Shown here in pieces: positions 1 through 5,392 of a DNA stretch of 6,480 nt. Both the position numbers and the translations under genes were made by a program. The notes under the pieces were generated by a model. It did not search any database. It was not told the DNA's origin and saw only the letters and a program-made list of their open reading frames with translations. The stretch comes from an uncultured Lachnospiraceae bacterium. Lineage in GTDB: Bacteria; Bacillota_A; Clostridia; Lachnospirales; Lachnospiraceae. Position 1 is the first letter of the stretch. Each line of letters starts with the position of its first letter. Location: positions 1,221 through 7,700 of the forward strand of contig CADAHD010000136.1 of assembly GCA_902787595.1 (NCBI GenBank), in the 5' to 3' direction.

Positions 1-164
1 GGATCTATAAGGCAGAAGAATATCTGCTCTTTACCGACTACGATCTGACCTTCATCAGTCAGAAAACAGGCTTCTCAGACTGCAGCCACTTTATCCGCAG
101 TTTCAAAAAGTACAGAGACCTGACTCCCAAACAGTTCCGCATGCAGAAAAAGCAGAACCATTGA
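1..164 (+). CDS. AraC-family transcriptional regulator, C-terminal fragment (5' end outside window)
   Basis: Reading from base 3, an open frame of 53 codons ends at TGA 162-164. It contains the second helix-turn-helix and C-terminal signature of the AraC/XylS family: a segment reading DLTFISQKTGFSDCSHFIR, then SFKKYRDLTPKQFR, which matches the family pattern 'L..IA...GF...S.F.R.FKK..G.TP..YR'. Only the DNA-binding end is visible, so the effector-binding domain, the ligand and the regulated genes cannot be told. The tail (MQKKQNH) is short and basic. The gene converges on the secreted-protein ORF on the other strand and overlaps its end by 62 bp. Family assignment is confident; the target is unknown. 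Confidence 0.9.
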   Translation, partial: IYKAEEYLLFTDYDLTFISQKTGFSDCSHFIRSFKKYRDLTPKQFRMQKKQNH

Positions 165-606
165 TAACCCCGGCCGAAGCCGGATATCCGGCATCAGCGG
201 TCTCTGCGCAGGCAAGTACACAGATCTCCGTGCCTGCAGGTATTTCCGAAAGGATCATGCCCTCTGCCGCATCAAATGCATCGGCATCCGTCATCTGTGC
301 CGATCCTTTATCTGTAAAGAATTTATAGCGTACGCTGTAATCGCTGCCCAGTATCAGTTCACTGCCGTCGATGATCAAAGCGGGCTTAAAAAGGCGGTCT
401 AAGTTACCGCTTTCGTTACTGCCATCCTCTCCGTACTGGATCTGCGCAGCCGATATCGAAAAAGTCCCGGATACAGGCGTCGCCTCATCTGCCGCAATAA
501 CCTCAGCAAACGGCATAAAAATGTCTGCCGAAGAAGTAAACAGCAACACAGCGCACAGCAGCGCAGCTGCCTTTTTCGCAAGTTTTGAACCTGTCTTTTC
601 CATCAT
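103..606 (-). CDS. Short secreted protein, possible truncated surface-protein remnant
   Basis: This 167-aa ORF begins at ATG 606-604, preceded by AAGGAGT at 619-613 (7 nt from GGAG to ATG); a second ATG follows directly. The N-terminus is a clear Sec signal peptide: a basic start (MMEKTGSKLAKK), a hydrophobic core (AAALLCAVLLFTSSADIFM) and a probable signal peptidase site near residues 37-39 (EVIAA, then DEATPV). The mature part is about 128 residues, acidic and β-rich in appearance, with a 'GSDYSVRYKF' segment like those in Ig-like or MBG-type domains of clostridial surface proteins; this resemblance is only suggestive. There is no LPXTG, dockerin, repeat or membrane anchor. Residues from about 148 to the end are antisense to the AraC coding sequence, where the protein becomes unlike the rest. 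The true C-terminus may therefore have been lost, making this a remnant of a longer exported protein. Function unknown. Confidence 0.6.
   Translation of the reverse strand: MMEKTGSKLAKKAAALLCAVLLFTSSADIFMPFAEVIAADEATPVSGTFSISAAQIQYGEDGSNESGNLDRLFKPALIIDGSELILGSDYSVRYKFFTDKGSAQMTDADAFDAAEGMILSEIPAGTEICVLACAETADAGYPASAGVINGSAFSACGTVWESGLCTF
170..192. other. Alternative stem-loops just after the AraC stop codon
   Basis: CCGGC (170-174) and GCCGG (179-183) can pair around a CGAA loop. GCCGGATATCCGGC (179-192) is a perfect 14-bp palindrome that shares the 179-183 arm. They begin 6 bp after the AraC stop and lie inside the opposing secreted-protein ORF. No U-run follows, so an intrinsic terminator is not well supported. 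A mutually exclusive hairpin or a simple codon coincidence are both possible. Confidence 0.3.
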
Positions 607-684
607 TATATAACTCCTTGAGGTGCGTGACCGACACTTACATTTATAAATACTATCATAAAATGCATAATATTCTTTCGACTA

Positions 685-1506
685 CTATATAAACTCTGCT
701 TCATAAATATGCGATACACCTGTATTTTCGAAAAAGCCTTTGGCCAGTGTTTCAGCCTTCGGAAATACAGCATCCAGAACAATAACAGAATCACTGCAGA
801 CTTCACTTGCCACCATCGCTGCCGTCTGCAGGAGTTCATACAGAGCATTCGGCGTTGCGCTGTAGATAAAAGACAGCTCAAGTACCTTCCCGCCCTGTTT
901 CTGTACGATCAGAAAAGCCTGTGGCTCATCTTTAGAACAAACCGTAAGACAAAGCTGCTTCTCACAATCTGCCTCCCATCCCTTCATATCCGAAATATAA
1001 TAGCTGTCTGATACCATTGCCAGAAGCCTGTTCTGCTCTTTTTTAGGAAGAGCAAAAAAGCCCTTTGTCTCAAGTTTGTTTCTACGTATCTTTTTTAATC
1101 GTTCGGATTCATAAAAAAGCCTTGCAGGTATCCTGTATCTGTTATGCGAAAAAGTTGTCGTACAGGAGAATCCCGGACTGTCAAAGGAATCCAAAAACGA
1201 AAACAGTATTCCCTCCGCATCCGCTTCAAAATAACATCTTACAGGCTTTATCCCGATGGTCCCTATCAAACTTTCAAACGCCTGTAAGAGCATTGTGGCT
1301 GCTTTCTGCCTCCTGGCATTAACGTCAACAAAAAGCCATTCAACAGAGTACTGCTCTGCATCCTCCGATACTATCAGTGAACCAACCGCACGCCCTTCAT
1401 CATCCACCGCCCCAAGCATGATACACTGTCTGCCGAATTCCGCATCTACAGGCAGCACTCCGGAAAAGTCTTTTTTTCTCTCTTCATCTATCAATACTAC
1501 TCTCAT
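685..1506 (-). CDS. GNAT-fold acetyltransferase with probable second degenerate GNAT domain
   Basis: From ATG 1506-1504 the product is 273 aa. Residues ~27-80 show a GNAT core: strand 'CIMLGAVDDE', strand 'AVGSLIVS', strand 'YSVEWLFVDV', then the acetyl-CoA loop and helix 'ARRQKAATMLLQAFESL' (65-RRQKAA-70, matching the family R/Q-x-x-G/A-x-G/A). GNAT enzymes move an acyl group from acyl-CoA to an amine. The C-terminal half (from ~159, 'FFALPKKEQNRLLAMV', with a strand pair near 'QAFLIVQK' and 'VLELSFIY' and a final 'GFFENTGVSHIYEAEFI') has the secondary-structure order of another GNAT domain but no clear CoA loop. It is the third gene of a minus-strand operon. An in-frame ATG at 1527 overlaps the upstream stop as ATGA and would add seven residues, but the strong GGGGGGAG favours 1506. 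The substrate is unknown; the neighbouring 790-aa protein is an obvious candidate by context only. Confidence 0.8.
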   Translation of the reverse strand: MRVVLIDEERKKDFSGVLPVDAEFGRQCIMLGAVDDEGRAVGSLIVSEDAEQYSVEWLFVDVNARRQKAATMLLQAFESLIGTIGIKPVRCYFEADAEGILFSFLDSFDSPGFSCTTTFSHNRYRIPARLFYESERLKKIRRNKLETKGFFALPKKEQNRLLAMVSDSYYISDMKGWEADCEKQLCLTVCSKDEPQAFLIVQKQGGKVLELSFIYSATPNALYELLQTAAMVASEVCSDSVIVLDAVFPKAETLAKGFFENTGVSHIYEAEFI

Positions 1507-1511
1507 CATAT

Positions 1512-1519
1512 CTCCCCCC
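1512..1519 (-). promoter_or_regulatory. Ribosome binding site that selects the GNAT start
   Basis: On the minus strand GGGGGGAG lies 5 nt before ATG 1506-1504, 2 nt before ATG 1509-1507, and downstream of the first in-frame ATG at 1527. The 1506 start has the best spacing. The 1527 start has only a weak GAGAAAG upstream and would rely on coupling through the ATGA overlap. Confidence 0.65.
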
Positions 1520-1523
1520 ACGG

Positions 1524-3896
1524 TCATCTCATTGCTTTCTCGTAACCCTTTTTATATTCTTCCAGAAAGACCGCTTCAAGCATATTCGGATCATCACTCA
1601 CTCCTGCCAACAAAGAAAGCTTTCTTTCCGAAAAACTGATCCCATAATTAAATTCCGTATATGCATTAACAAGACCTGCAAGATGCATACCTGCTGTATA
1701 ATATGCATTCATTTTCTGATTTTCTTCCTTATTGGCAAATACCTTGATATCCGGAAACAATCCTATCAGATTTGAGTATGCGAGAGCTTTATTCATATAC
1801 TCTTTTATATCTCCTGAGGATTTTATAAATGATTCAAAATAATCCGATTTAAAGGATTTCCCCGACCTCATCTTGTCTATCAGTTCTTTTTTTATCACCT
1901 CCGGGTCAGGCAGCTTAAAACCATTTGTGTAAAATCTTACGAGTTCTTCCTTAGCCATCTCAGTGATTGCCTTTTCCTCATAGCTCCCTGCTTCAGGTTC
2001 TTCTTTGGCTTTGTTTTTTTTCGTTTTCTGCTTGACCATACTATTCAGAGTGACTGCATACTTCATATTCCATTCATGGTTCTTTTTATCTTCTTCAGAT
2101 ATTGGCTGCCAGTTATCATCGAAATTCACCTTTCTCATAACACATGCGCCACATCTTGTTATTTCAAGAGTATTGTTTCTGAAGCTGATCTTATCGTCAA
2201 AATAACTCTTGTAAAGAGGATTCTTCAGATACAGATCCCCATATACCAGAGATGAGTAAACCTTATAAGACTCCTTGTTATATCGTTTATAAGCCTTTGT
2301 AGCATGCTCTCTGTCTTGTATTACCTCTTTCTCAGTCTGCAATTTAAGAGTTTGATTATTTACTGTGTTTTCTTCTTTATCCTTTTTCCTGGCCTCATTC
2401 AGCGGTGCATACTTTTCCTCAAGCAGATTCATTTTATATGTATGATCATCCTTATACTCCTCTTCGGCTTCTTTTTTTTCATCTTCGGTATAGAGTCTGT
2501 TTTTATTTATTATACTGATCTCCCAACCATCTTTTCCCTGTTTCATAAGATGTTTTTCTCCAAGCTCACACGTCAGCACGGCACTAAACATCCTCCAAAT
2601 CTCCATCTTTGCCGCAAATTCCTTATGTGTCTTCTCAAATCCTTCTATAAAGGGTTCCTTTTCCTTCAGATTATCAATAGTCAGGGCAAATTTAGAGACA
2701 CTGTAAATACCAACCGGATCTTTTTTATAAAAATATATTGCTCCCTTCTTTTTAACCTCATTCAGATCCGGTACGGACATCTTTTCATATCTTTTACATG
2801 CTTCTTCTAAAAGCGTTATACGCTCACCGGATTTTGATCTGTCGCTGCAGGCTTCGCACCAGCGCCTGTTCCAATCTGCCTTCTTTTGTTCATTTTTATT
2901 GACGGGTTTTCCGTTTTTATCCCTGCGTACATAATAACAGGGGTTCATGATCACACGGTCCAGATTCCCGGGGTCTACCCCCATATCCTTATACACATTA
3001 TTTGCTTTACATTTTTCAAAAGCCTCTCTGTATTCCGGTCTGCTCTTTTCCTTTCCTGCTATCATCCCCGGCAGCAGAACACGGACATCCTCCGCAGTTA
3101 CGGTTTCATTACCGCAGTTTTTGACGATCTCATCAATAACCTGAGGATCATCCATGCCGTTTTCACTGCGCCACTTTTGATCAGTCTGCTTTTCACTGTA
3201 TTTTGTCATTTCCTTCCGGGCAGAATTCAGCTCCTTTATAAGCTTCTTTTCTGCCTTGACGAACTCTGCTCTATGCTCATCGGTCTTAAGATGTAAAAGC
3301 TGATCATGTAGAACGCTTAAACACTTAAGCTTTGCCTTAGCGATACGGTATCCTTCATCCTCCGCGCTTGTTGCTTTTACCTTTGCTGCATCTATCATCC
3401 CGGCCATACGCGCACGCATGATCTCATCACGTGACTTGTATTCCTCAATAGCAGACATATCCTTACCTGAGGCAGCATCTTCAAGATCTCTGGCCTTCTT
3501 AAAATTCTGTGCTGCGCTTTTCGCGCTCTTCTTCCTTTTCTTTGCATTTGTATTTTTGTGTTCCTCTGCGAACTGTGCAACAGAACCGTCAGTATCTTCA
3601 GAAAGCTTTTGATACCTCTCCTCCTTAGCAGTCAGCAGTCCCTGTTCTTTAAAATAATATTCGGTCCTTTCAGCAAAGCTTGTCCCGGAAAGCAGAGCAT
3701 CCATGCTTTCAGAACCAAAGCCGGTTTCGCCGCCCGAAGCAAGCCCTCGTTCTTTCTGCGCCTGCTCCATATTAAAAAGCATTTCCCCAAGTTTTTGCTG
3801 TCTCTCGACCTGCTTCTGTTCTTCAGAATTCTGATCCTGCGCCCCAAATCCTTCATTTATCTTTCGTTTCTGCTTTGCATATTCTTCAAATCCCAC
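1524..3896 (-). CDS. Large highly charged Lys/Glu-rich protein of unknown function (790 aa)
   Basis: I do not recognise this protein. It starts at GTG 3896-3894, 8 nt after GGAGG. It has no signal peptide or membrane segment, so it is probably cytoplasmic or exported by a non-Sec route. The sequence is strikingly Lys/Glu-rich and mostly helical in appearance. An N-terminal Glu/Gln-rich helical region (~1-60) is followed by a basic patch KKRKKSAKSAAQNFKKAR beginning at residue 119, then a long helical stretch to about 250. Two Cys pairs occur, C347-E-A-C350 (in 'RRWCEACSD') and C582-G-A-C585. A charged low-complexity linker near 620-640 (KQKTKKNKAKEEPEAG) separates a C-terminal helical domain that ends in 'FLEEYKKGYEKAMR'. 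No catalytic motif, nucleotide-binding loop or known repeat is visible. It is the second gene of the operon, 19 bp after the acidic 147-aa gene and coupled to the GNAT gene. A scaffold or an exported effector or toxin is conceivable, but neither is shown. Confidence 0.85.
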   Translation of the reverse strand: MGFEEYAKQKRKINEGFGAQDQNSEEQKQVERQQKLGEMLFNMEQAQKERGLASGGETGFGSESMDALLSGTSFAERTEYYFKEQGLLTAKEERYQKLSEDTDGSVAQFAEEHKNTNAKKRKKSAKSAAQNFKKARDLEDAASGKDMSAIEEYKSRDEIMRARMAGMIDAAKVKATSAEDEGYRIAKAKLKCLSVLHDQLLHLKTDEHRAEFVKAEKKLIKELNSARKEMTKYSEKQTDQKWRSENGMDDPQVIDEIVKNCGNETVTAEDVRVLLPGMIAGKEKSRPEYREAFEKCKANNVYKDMGVDPGNLDRVIMNPCYYVRRDKNGKPVNKNEQKKADWNRRWCEACSDRSKSGERITLLEEACKRYEKMSVPDLNEVKKKGAIYFYKKDPVGIYSVSKFALTIDNLKEKEPFIEGFEKTHKEFAAKMEIWRMFSAVLTCELGEKHLMKQGKDGWEISIINKNRLYTEDEKKEAEEEYKDDHTYKMNLLEEKYAPLNEARKKDKEENTVNNQTLKLQTEKEVIQDREHATKAYKRYNKESYKVYSSLVYGDLYLKNPLYKSYFDDKISFRNNTLEITRCGACVMRKVNFDDNWQPISEEDKKNHEWNMKYAVTLNSMVKQKTKKNKAKEEPEAGSYEEKAITEMAKEELVRFYTNGFKLPDPEVIKKELIDKMRSGKSFKSDYFESFIKSSGDIKEYMNKALAYSNLIGLFPDIKVFANKEENQKMNAYYTAGMHLAGLVNAYTEFNYGISFSERKLSLLAGVSDDPNMLEAVFLEEYKKGYEKAMR

Positions 3897-3904
3897 GACA
3901 TCTG

Positions 3905-3912
3905 CCTCCTTT
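3905..3912 (-). promoter_or_regulatory. Ribosome binding site choosing a GTG start for the 790-aa gene
   Basis: AAAGGAGG on the minus strand lies 8 nt before GTG 3896-3894. An out-of-frame ATG at 3901-3899 is only 3 nt from GGAGG and would encode just 14 residues (MSWDLKNMQSRNER), so the GTG is the true start. The competing ATG could lower initiation at the GTG. Confidence 0.75.
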
Positions 3913-3915
3913 CCT

Positions 3916-4359
3916 TTACATCAGCATCTTAAGAAAACTCTTTCCGCTTTTACTGATATTTTCTATACAGAGCATATTAAGGTCTCTGTCATCATTCATT
4001 ATCACACTCATCATACCCTTGATAACGACCATGGCATCACTTGAAAGATTCTTTTTATCACCTATCCATTTTTTTATATATATATCATTATTCTCATACG
4101 TACAAAGAACAACTGTACATATCTCATCTGAGCTGTCTATCACAACGCCGCTCAGTTCCTCATCATATTCCTGTAATTCTTTTCCGGCTTCGGCATCTTC
4201 ATCGCTTAATATCATAAGTCTTACAAGCTCCTTCTGCGGAGGATACAGGTCTTTCATGCTTACCCACACATCACCTGCATATTCGGAATCACAGCATGAA
4301 CGCACCTCCTGCGATGCCATCAGATCCCTGATATCAATCCGTGTTATTTCATTCTCCAT
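3916..4359 (-). CDS. Small acidic cytoplasmic protein of unknown function (147 aa)
   Basis: I do not recognise this family. The protein begins MENEITRID at ATG 4359-4357; the nearest purine-rich site is AGAGAGG about 12 nt upstream, which is rather far. It has roughly 30 acidic and 16 basic residues, no signal peptide and no transmembrane segment. The likely fold alternates strands and helices: 'ELSGVVIDSS', 'EICTVVLCTYENNDIYIKKWIG' and 'DLNMLCIENI' look like β-strands, followed by a C-terminal helix (KSGKSFLKMLM). It is the first gene of the operon and lies 19 bp before the 790-aa gene. Its size, acidity and place directly ahead of a large charged protein resemble a dedicated chaperone or adaptor for that protein, as in secretion-chaperone pairs. 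That is context inference only. An antitoxin or immunity-type role is an alternative. Confidence 0.8.
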   Translation of the reverse strand: MENEITRIDIRDLMASQEVRSCCDSEYAGDVWVSMKDLYPPQKELVRLMILSDEDAEAGKELQEYDEELSGVVIDSSDEICTVVLCTYENNDIYIKKWIGDKKNLSSDAMVVIKGMMSVIMNDDRDLNMLCIENISKSGKSFLKMLM

Positions 4360-4473
4360 AACTCTGTTTATCCTCTCTATAAGTTCACATCTTTATCTTT
4401 TCGCTACCGTTCATTGCCTCTTTTCGATCGCTCAACTGCTTTTTTGTGCTGTATACATCCGTTTTCATCGTTA

Positions 4474-4503
4474 ATTATACCATAGATATAAGTACCTTGG
4501 AAA
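4474..4503 (-). promoter_or_regulatory. Extended -10 sigma-A-type promoter for the three-gene operon
   Basis: On the minus strand TGGTATAAT gives a perfect TATAAT (4479-4474) with an extended TGn. A weak -35 TTTCCA (4503-4498, 4 of 6 matches to TTGACA) lies 18 bp upstream. Transcription would start near 4467, leaving a leader of about 108 nt before the 147-aa gene. Confidence 0.65.
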
Positions 4504-4569
4504 TCTTTTCATCCTGCGCCATAAAGACTCAGATAAGCTAATATTGGCGTCATATCCTTAATCAGCAAT

Positions 4570-4586
4570 CATACATAGCATACATA
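4570..4586 (+). repeat. Tandem direct repeat CATACATA x2
   Basis: CATACATA (4570-4577) and CATACATA (4579-4586) are separated by one G, giving a 9-bp period. The pair lies in the divergent control region, about 90 bp upstream of the operon promoter and 170 bp before the TerB-like gene. It could be a protein-binding site or a chance A+T-rich repeat. Confidence 0.4.
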
Positions 4587-4625
4587 AGCGCCAAAATGCA
4601 ATAAATCAGAGCATTATTGGAAAGC

Positions 4626-4739
4626 ATGGTTGGTAGAATACAGGCAAAACGCATGGTAACATCAGTGCATAGAGTTGCAAAAGCTTTGACGTTACAGAGG
4701 TCTAACCATAAGAACAAGCTGAAACACCAGGTAATATGA
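4626..4739 (+). CDS. Candidate small basic protein (37 aa) upstream of the TerB-like gene
   Basis: The frame beginning ATG 4626 reads MVGRIQAKRMVTSVHRVAKA and continues for 37 codons to TGA 4737-4739; an in-frame stop at 4602-4604 limits it upstream. It is very basic (5 Lys, 4 Arg and 4 His, with no acidic residue), and the stop abuts the AAGGGAGG of the next gene, as expected for a small leader gene or coupled operon member. Against it, the only possible ribosome site (GGAAAG) is just 2 nt from the ATG, and codons such as TTG, TTA and AGG are not typical of the neighbouring dehydrogenase gene. It may be a real small DNA- or membrane-binding peptide, a degraded gene or a chance frame. Confidence 0.25.
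   Translation: MVGRIQAKRMVTSVHRVAKALTLQRSNHKNKLKHQVI
4686..4714 (+). promoter_or_regulatory. Weak promoter candidate for the TerB-like gene
   Basis: TTGACG (4686-4691, 5 of 6) is a good -35. The -10 is poor: TAAGAA at 4709-4714 with 17-bp spacing, or CATAAG at 4707-4712 with 15-bp spacing. It overlaps the 37-codon ORF, so only one of the two calls need be right. TTGGAA (4497-4502) with CATAAA (4520-4525), 17 bp apart, is an alternative further upstream that would overlap the operon promoter. Confidence 0.25.
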
Positions 4740-4754
4740 AGGGAGGAAAATACG

Positions 4755-5159
4755 ATGAACAATAAGATCTATATCGATACAGAAAACTTTCTGATGCTTG
4801 CCGTAAAAGCTGCCAAAGCAAACGGTATCGTGGTTGAGGAAGAAAAAGAACTGCTGCGCAGATATAAAAAGGCAACCGGCAGCAAAGAAACATGCAGTAA
4901 TGACTGCCCCGATGACAGCGGCGTAAGTATTGAAACACTGGCCGCATATTTCGAATCTCTCACTGCTCCCCAGAAAAAAAGAGTACTGTTCGAGATCCTG
5001 GATGTTATGTACGCCGATCATCTTTTTGATGAATCCGAATGCAATTTCGTATATGACCTGGCAGGTCGCATCGGCATCGAAGAATCCGAGTTAAACCGCA
5101 TATTCTCATTATATGAAAGCGGTTATCAACATAAACAGCAAAACATTCTAGCCAGTTAA
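4755..5159 (+). CDS. TerB-like (tellurite-resistance/DjlA-type helical) protein
   Basis: The 134-aa product starts at ATG 4755 after AAGGGAGGA (4739-4747), about 7-8 nt away. It is all-helical in appearance and carries the two characteristic TerB-type turns: 'AVKAAKANGIVVEEEKELL' (residues ~16-34) and 'LDVMYADHLFDESECNFVYDLA' (~82-103). In TerB and related domains such 'ADG.....E' segments place Asp and Glu for divalent-metal binding. Here the second keeps A87-D88 with E95, while the first has Asn23 for Asp. The last helix reads 'GIEESELNRIFSLY', typical of family ends. The mid part (40-56) is a Cys- and Asp-containing linker, 'TCSNDCPDDSG'. TerB-domain proteins are linked to envelope or stress functions and phage defence; the exact role here is not known. 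No other ter gene is visible in the window. It is divergent from the three-gene operon and followed by a stem-loop. Confidence 0.8.
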   Translation: MNNKIYIDTENFLMLAVKAAKANGIVVEEEKELLRRYKKATGSKETCSNDCPDDSGVSIETLAAYFESLTAPQKKRVLFEILDVMYADHLFDESECNFVYDLAGRIGIEESELNRIFSLYESGYQHKQQNILAS

Positions 5160-5188
5160 ATGCTTTCCCAAGATCATATATCATCTTT

Positions 5189-5220
5189 ATGAGCCGGACA
5201 TTAAAAATGCGCCGGCTCAT
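5189..5220 (+). terminator. Stem-loop terminator after the TerB-like gene
   Basis: ATGAGCCGG (5189-5197) pairs with CCGGCTCAT (5212-5220). CATT (5199-5202) pairs with AATG (5206-5209) inside, leaving an A/CG bulge and an AAA loop, 13 base pairs in all. It begins 30 bp after the TAA of the TerB-like gene. The following GTCTTTATATC is only moderately U-rich, so termination may be inefficient. Confidence 0.6.
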
Positions 5221-5295
5221 GTCTTTATATCATAAAACAAAATTGAATTATCCCGTAAATTTATTGAACATATCTCCAAGATGCCGTCCGCAGTG

Positions 5296-5324
5296 TTGAA
5301 CAGCATTTTCAAATATGCTAATTT
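5296..5324 (+). promoter_or_regulatory. Promoter candidate for the alcohol dehydrogenase
   Basis: TTGAAC (5296-5301) and TAATTT (5319-5324) are 17 bp apart, with an extended TGC before the -10. The -10 matches only 3 of 6, so support is moderate to weak. A start near 5331 would give a ~60-nt leader that includes the GGCGC hairpin. Confidence 0.35.
5302..5319. promoter_or_regulatory. Imperfect inverted repeat overlapping the dehydrogenase promoter (operator candidate)
   Basis: AGCATTTTCAAATATGCT is an 18-bp imperfect palindrome with 7 of 9 pairs. TTGAA (5296-5300) and TTCAA (5308-5312) form a second inverted repeat. They lie between and over the proposed -35 and -10, where a repressor would act. 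They do not match the Rex consensus (TTGTTAANNNNTTAACAA), and no regulator can be named. Confidence 0.3.
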
Positions 5325-5356
5325 CATTGCATAAGCGGTAAATATTTCAAAAAAGC

Positions 5357-5370
5357 GGCGCATTTGCGCC
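5357..5370 (+). other. Hairpin in the dehydrogenase leader, just before the ribosome binding site
   Basis: GGCGC (5357-5361) pairs with GCGCC (5366-5370) around an ATTT loop. It ends 10 bp before AAGGAGG (5381-5387). It is short but G+C-rich; it may stabilise the 5' end of the mRNA or be a DNA-binding site. No U-run follows, so it is not a terminator. Confidence 0.4.
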
Positions 5371-5392
5371 ACTGCACATCAAGGAGGATAAA

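Larger units (their letters stand above)
4360..4754. other. Divergent control region between the three-gene operon and the TerB-like gene
   Basis: This ~395-bp stretch holds no large gene. It contains the minus-strand extended -10 promoter (4474-4503), an 84-bp minus ORF starting at the predicted transcription start, a tandem CATACATA repeat, a 37-codon basic plus ORF and a weak plus promoter candidate. No tRNA, riboswitch or strong hairpin was seen. Confidence 0.6.

Noticed and set aside
2304..2810. Plus-strand ORFs of 66-168 aa inside the 790-aa gene that look hydrophobic, like membrane proteins
   Set aside because: The Phe/Leu/Ile richness is the reverse complement of Lys/Glu codons. They have no ribosome binding sites and lie fully inside the real gene.
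3539..3543. Basic patch KKRKK in the 790-aa protein as a nuclear-localisation signal
   Set aside because: The motif fits the pattern but occurs in a very Lys-rich protein, so it has no predictive weight without evidence of delivery into host cells.
3875..4474. A 199-aa plus-strand ORF opposite the 147-aa gene
   Set aside because: It is rich in Ser/Ile/Leu/Phe as expected for the complement of an acidic gene, has no ribosome binding site, and overlaps a well-supported operon.
4562..4762. A 66-aa hydrophobic minus-strand ORF
   Set aside because: Its start lies over the TerB-like gene start, it has no ribosome binding site, and the cysteine and methionine content looks random.
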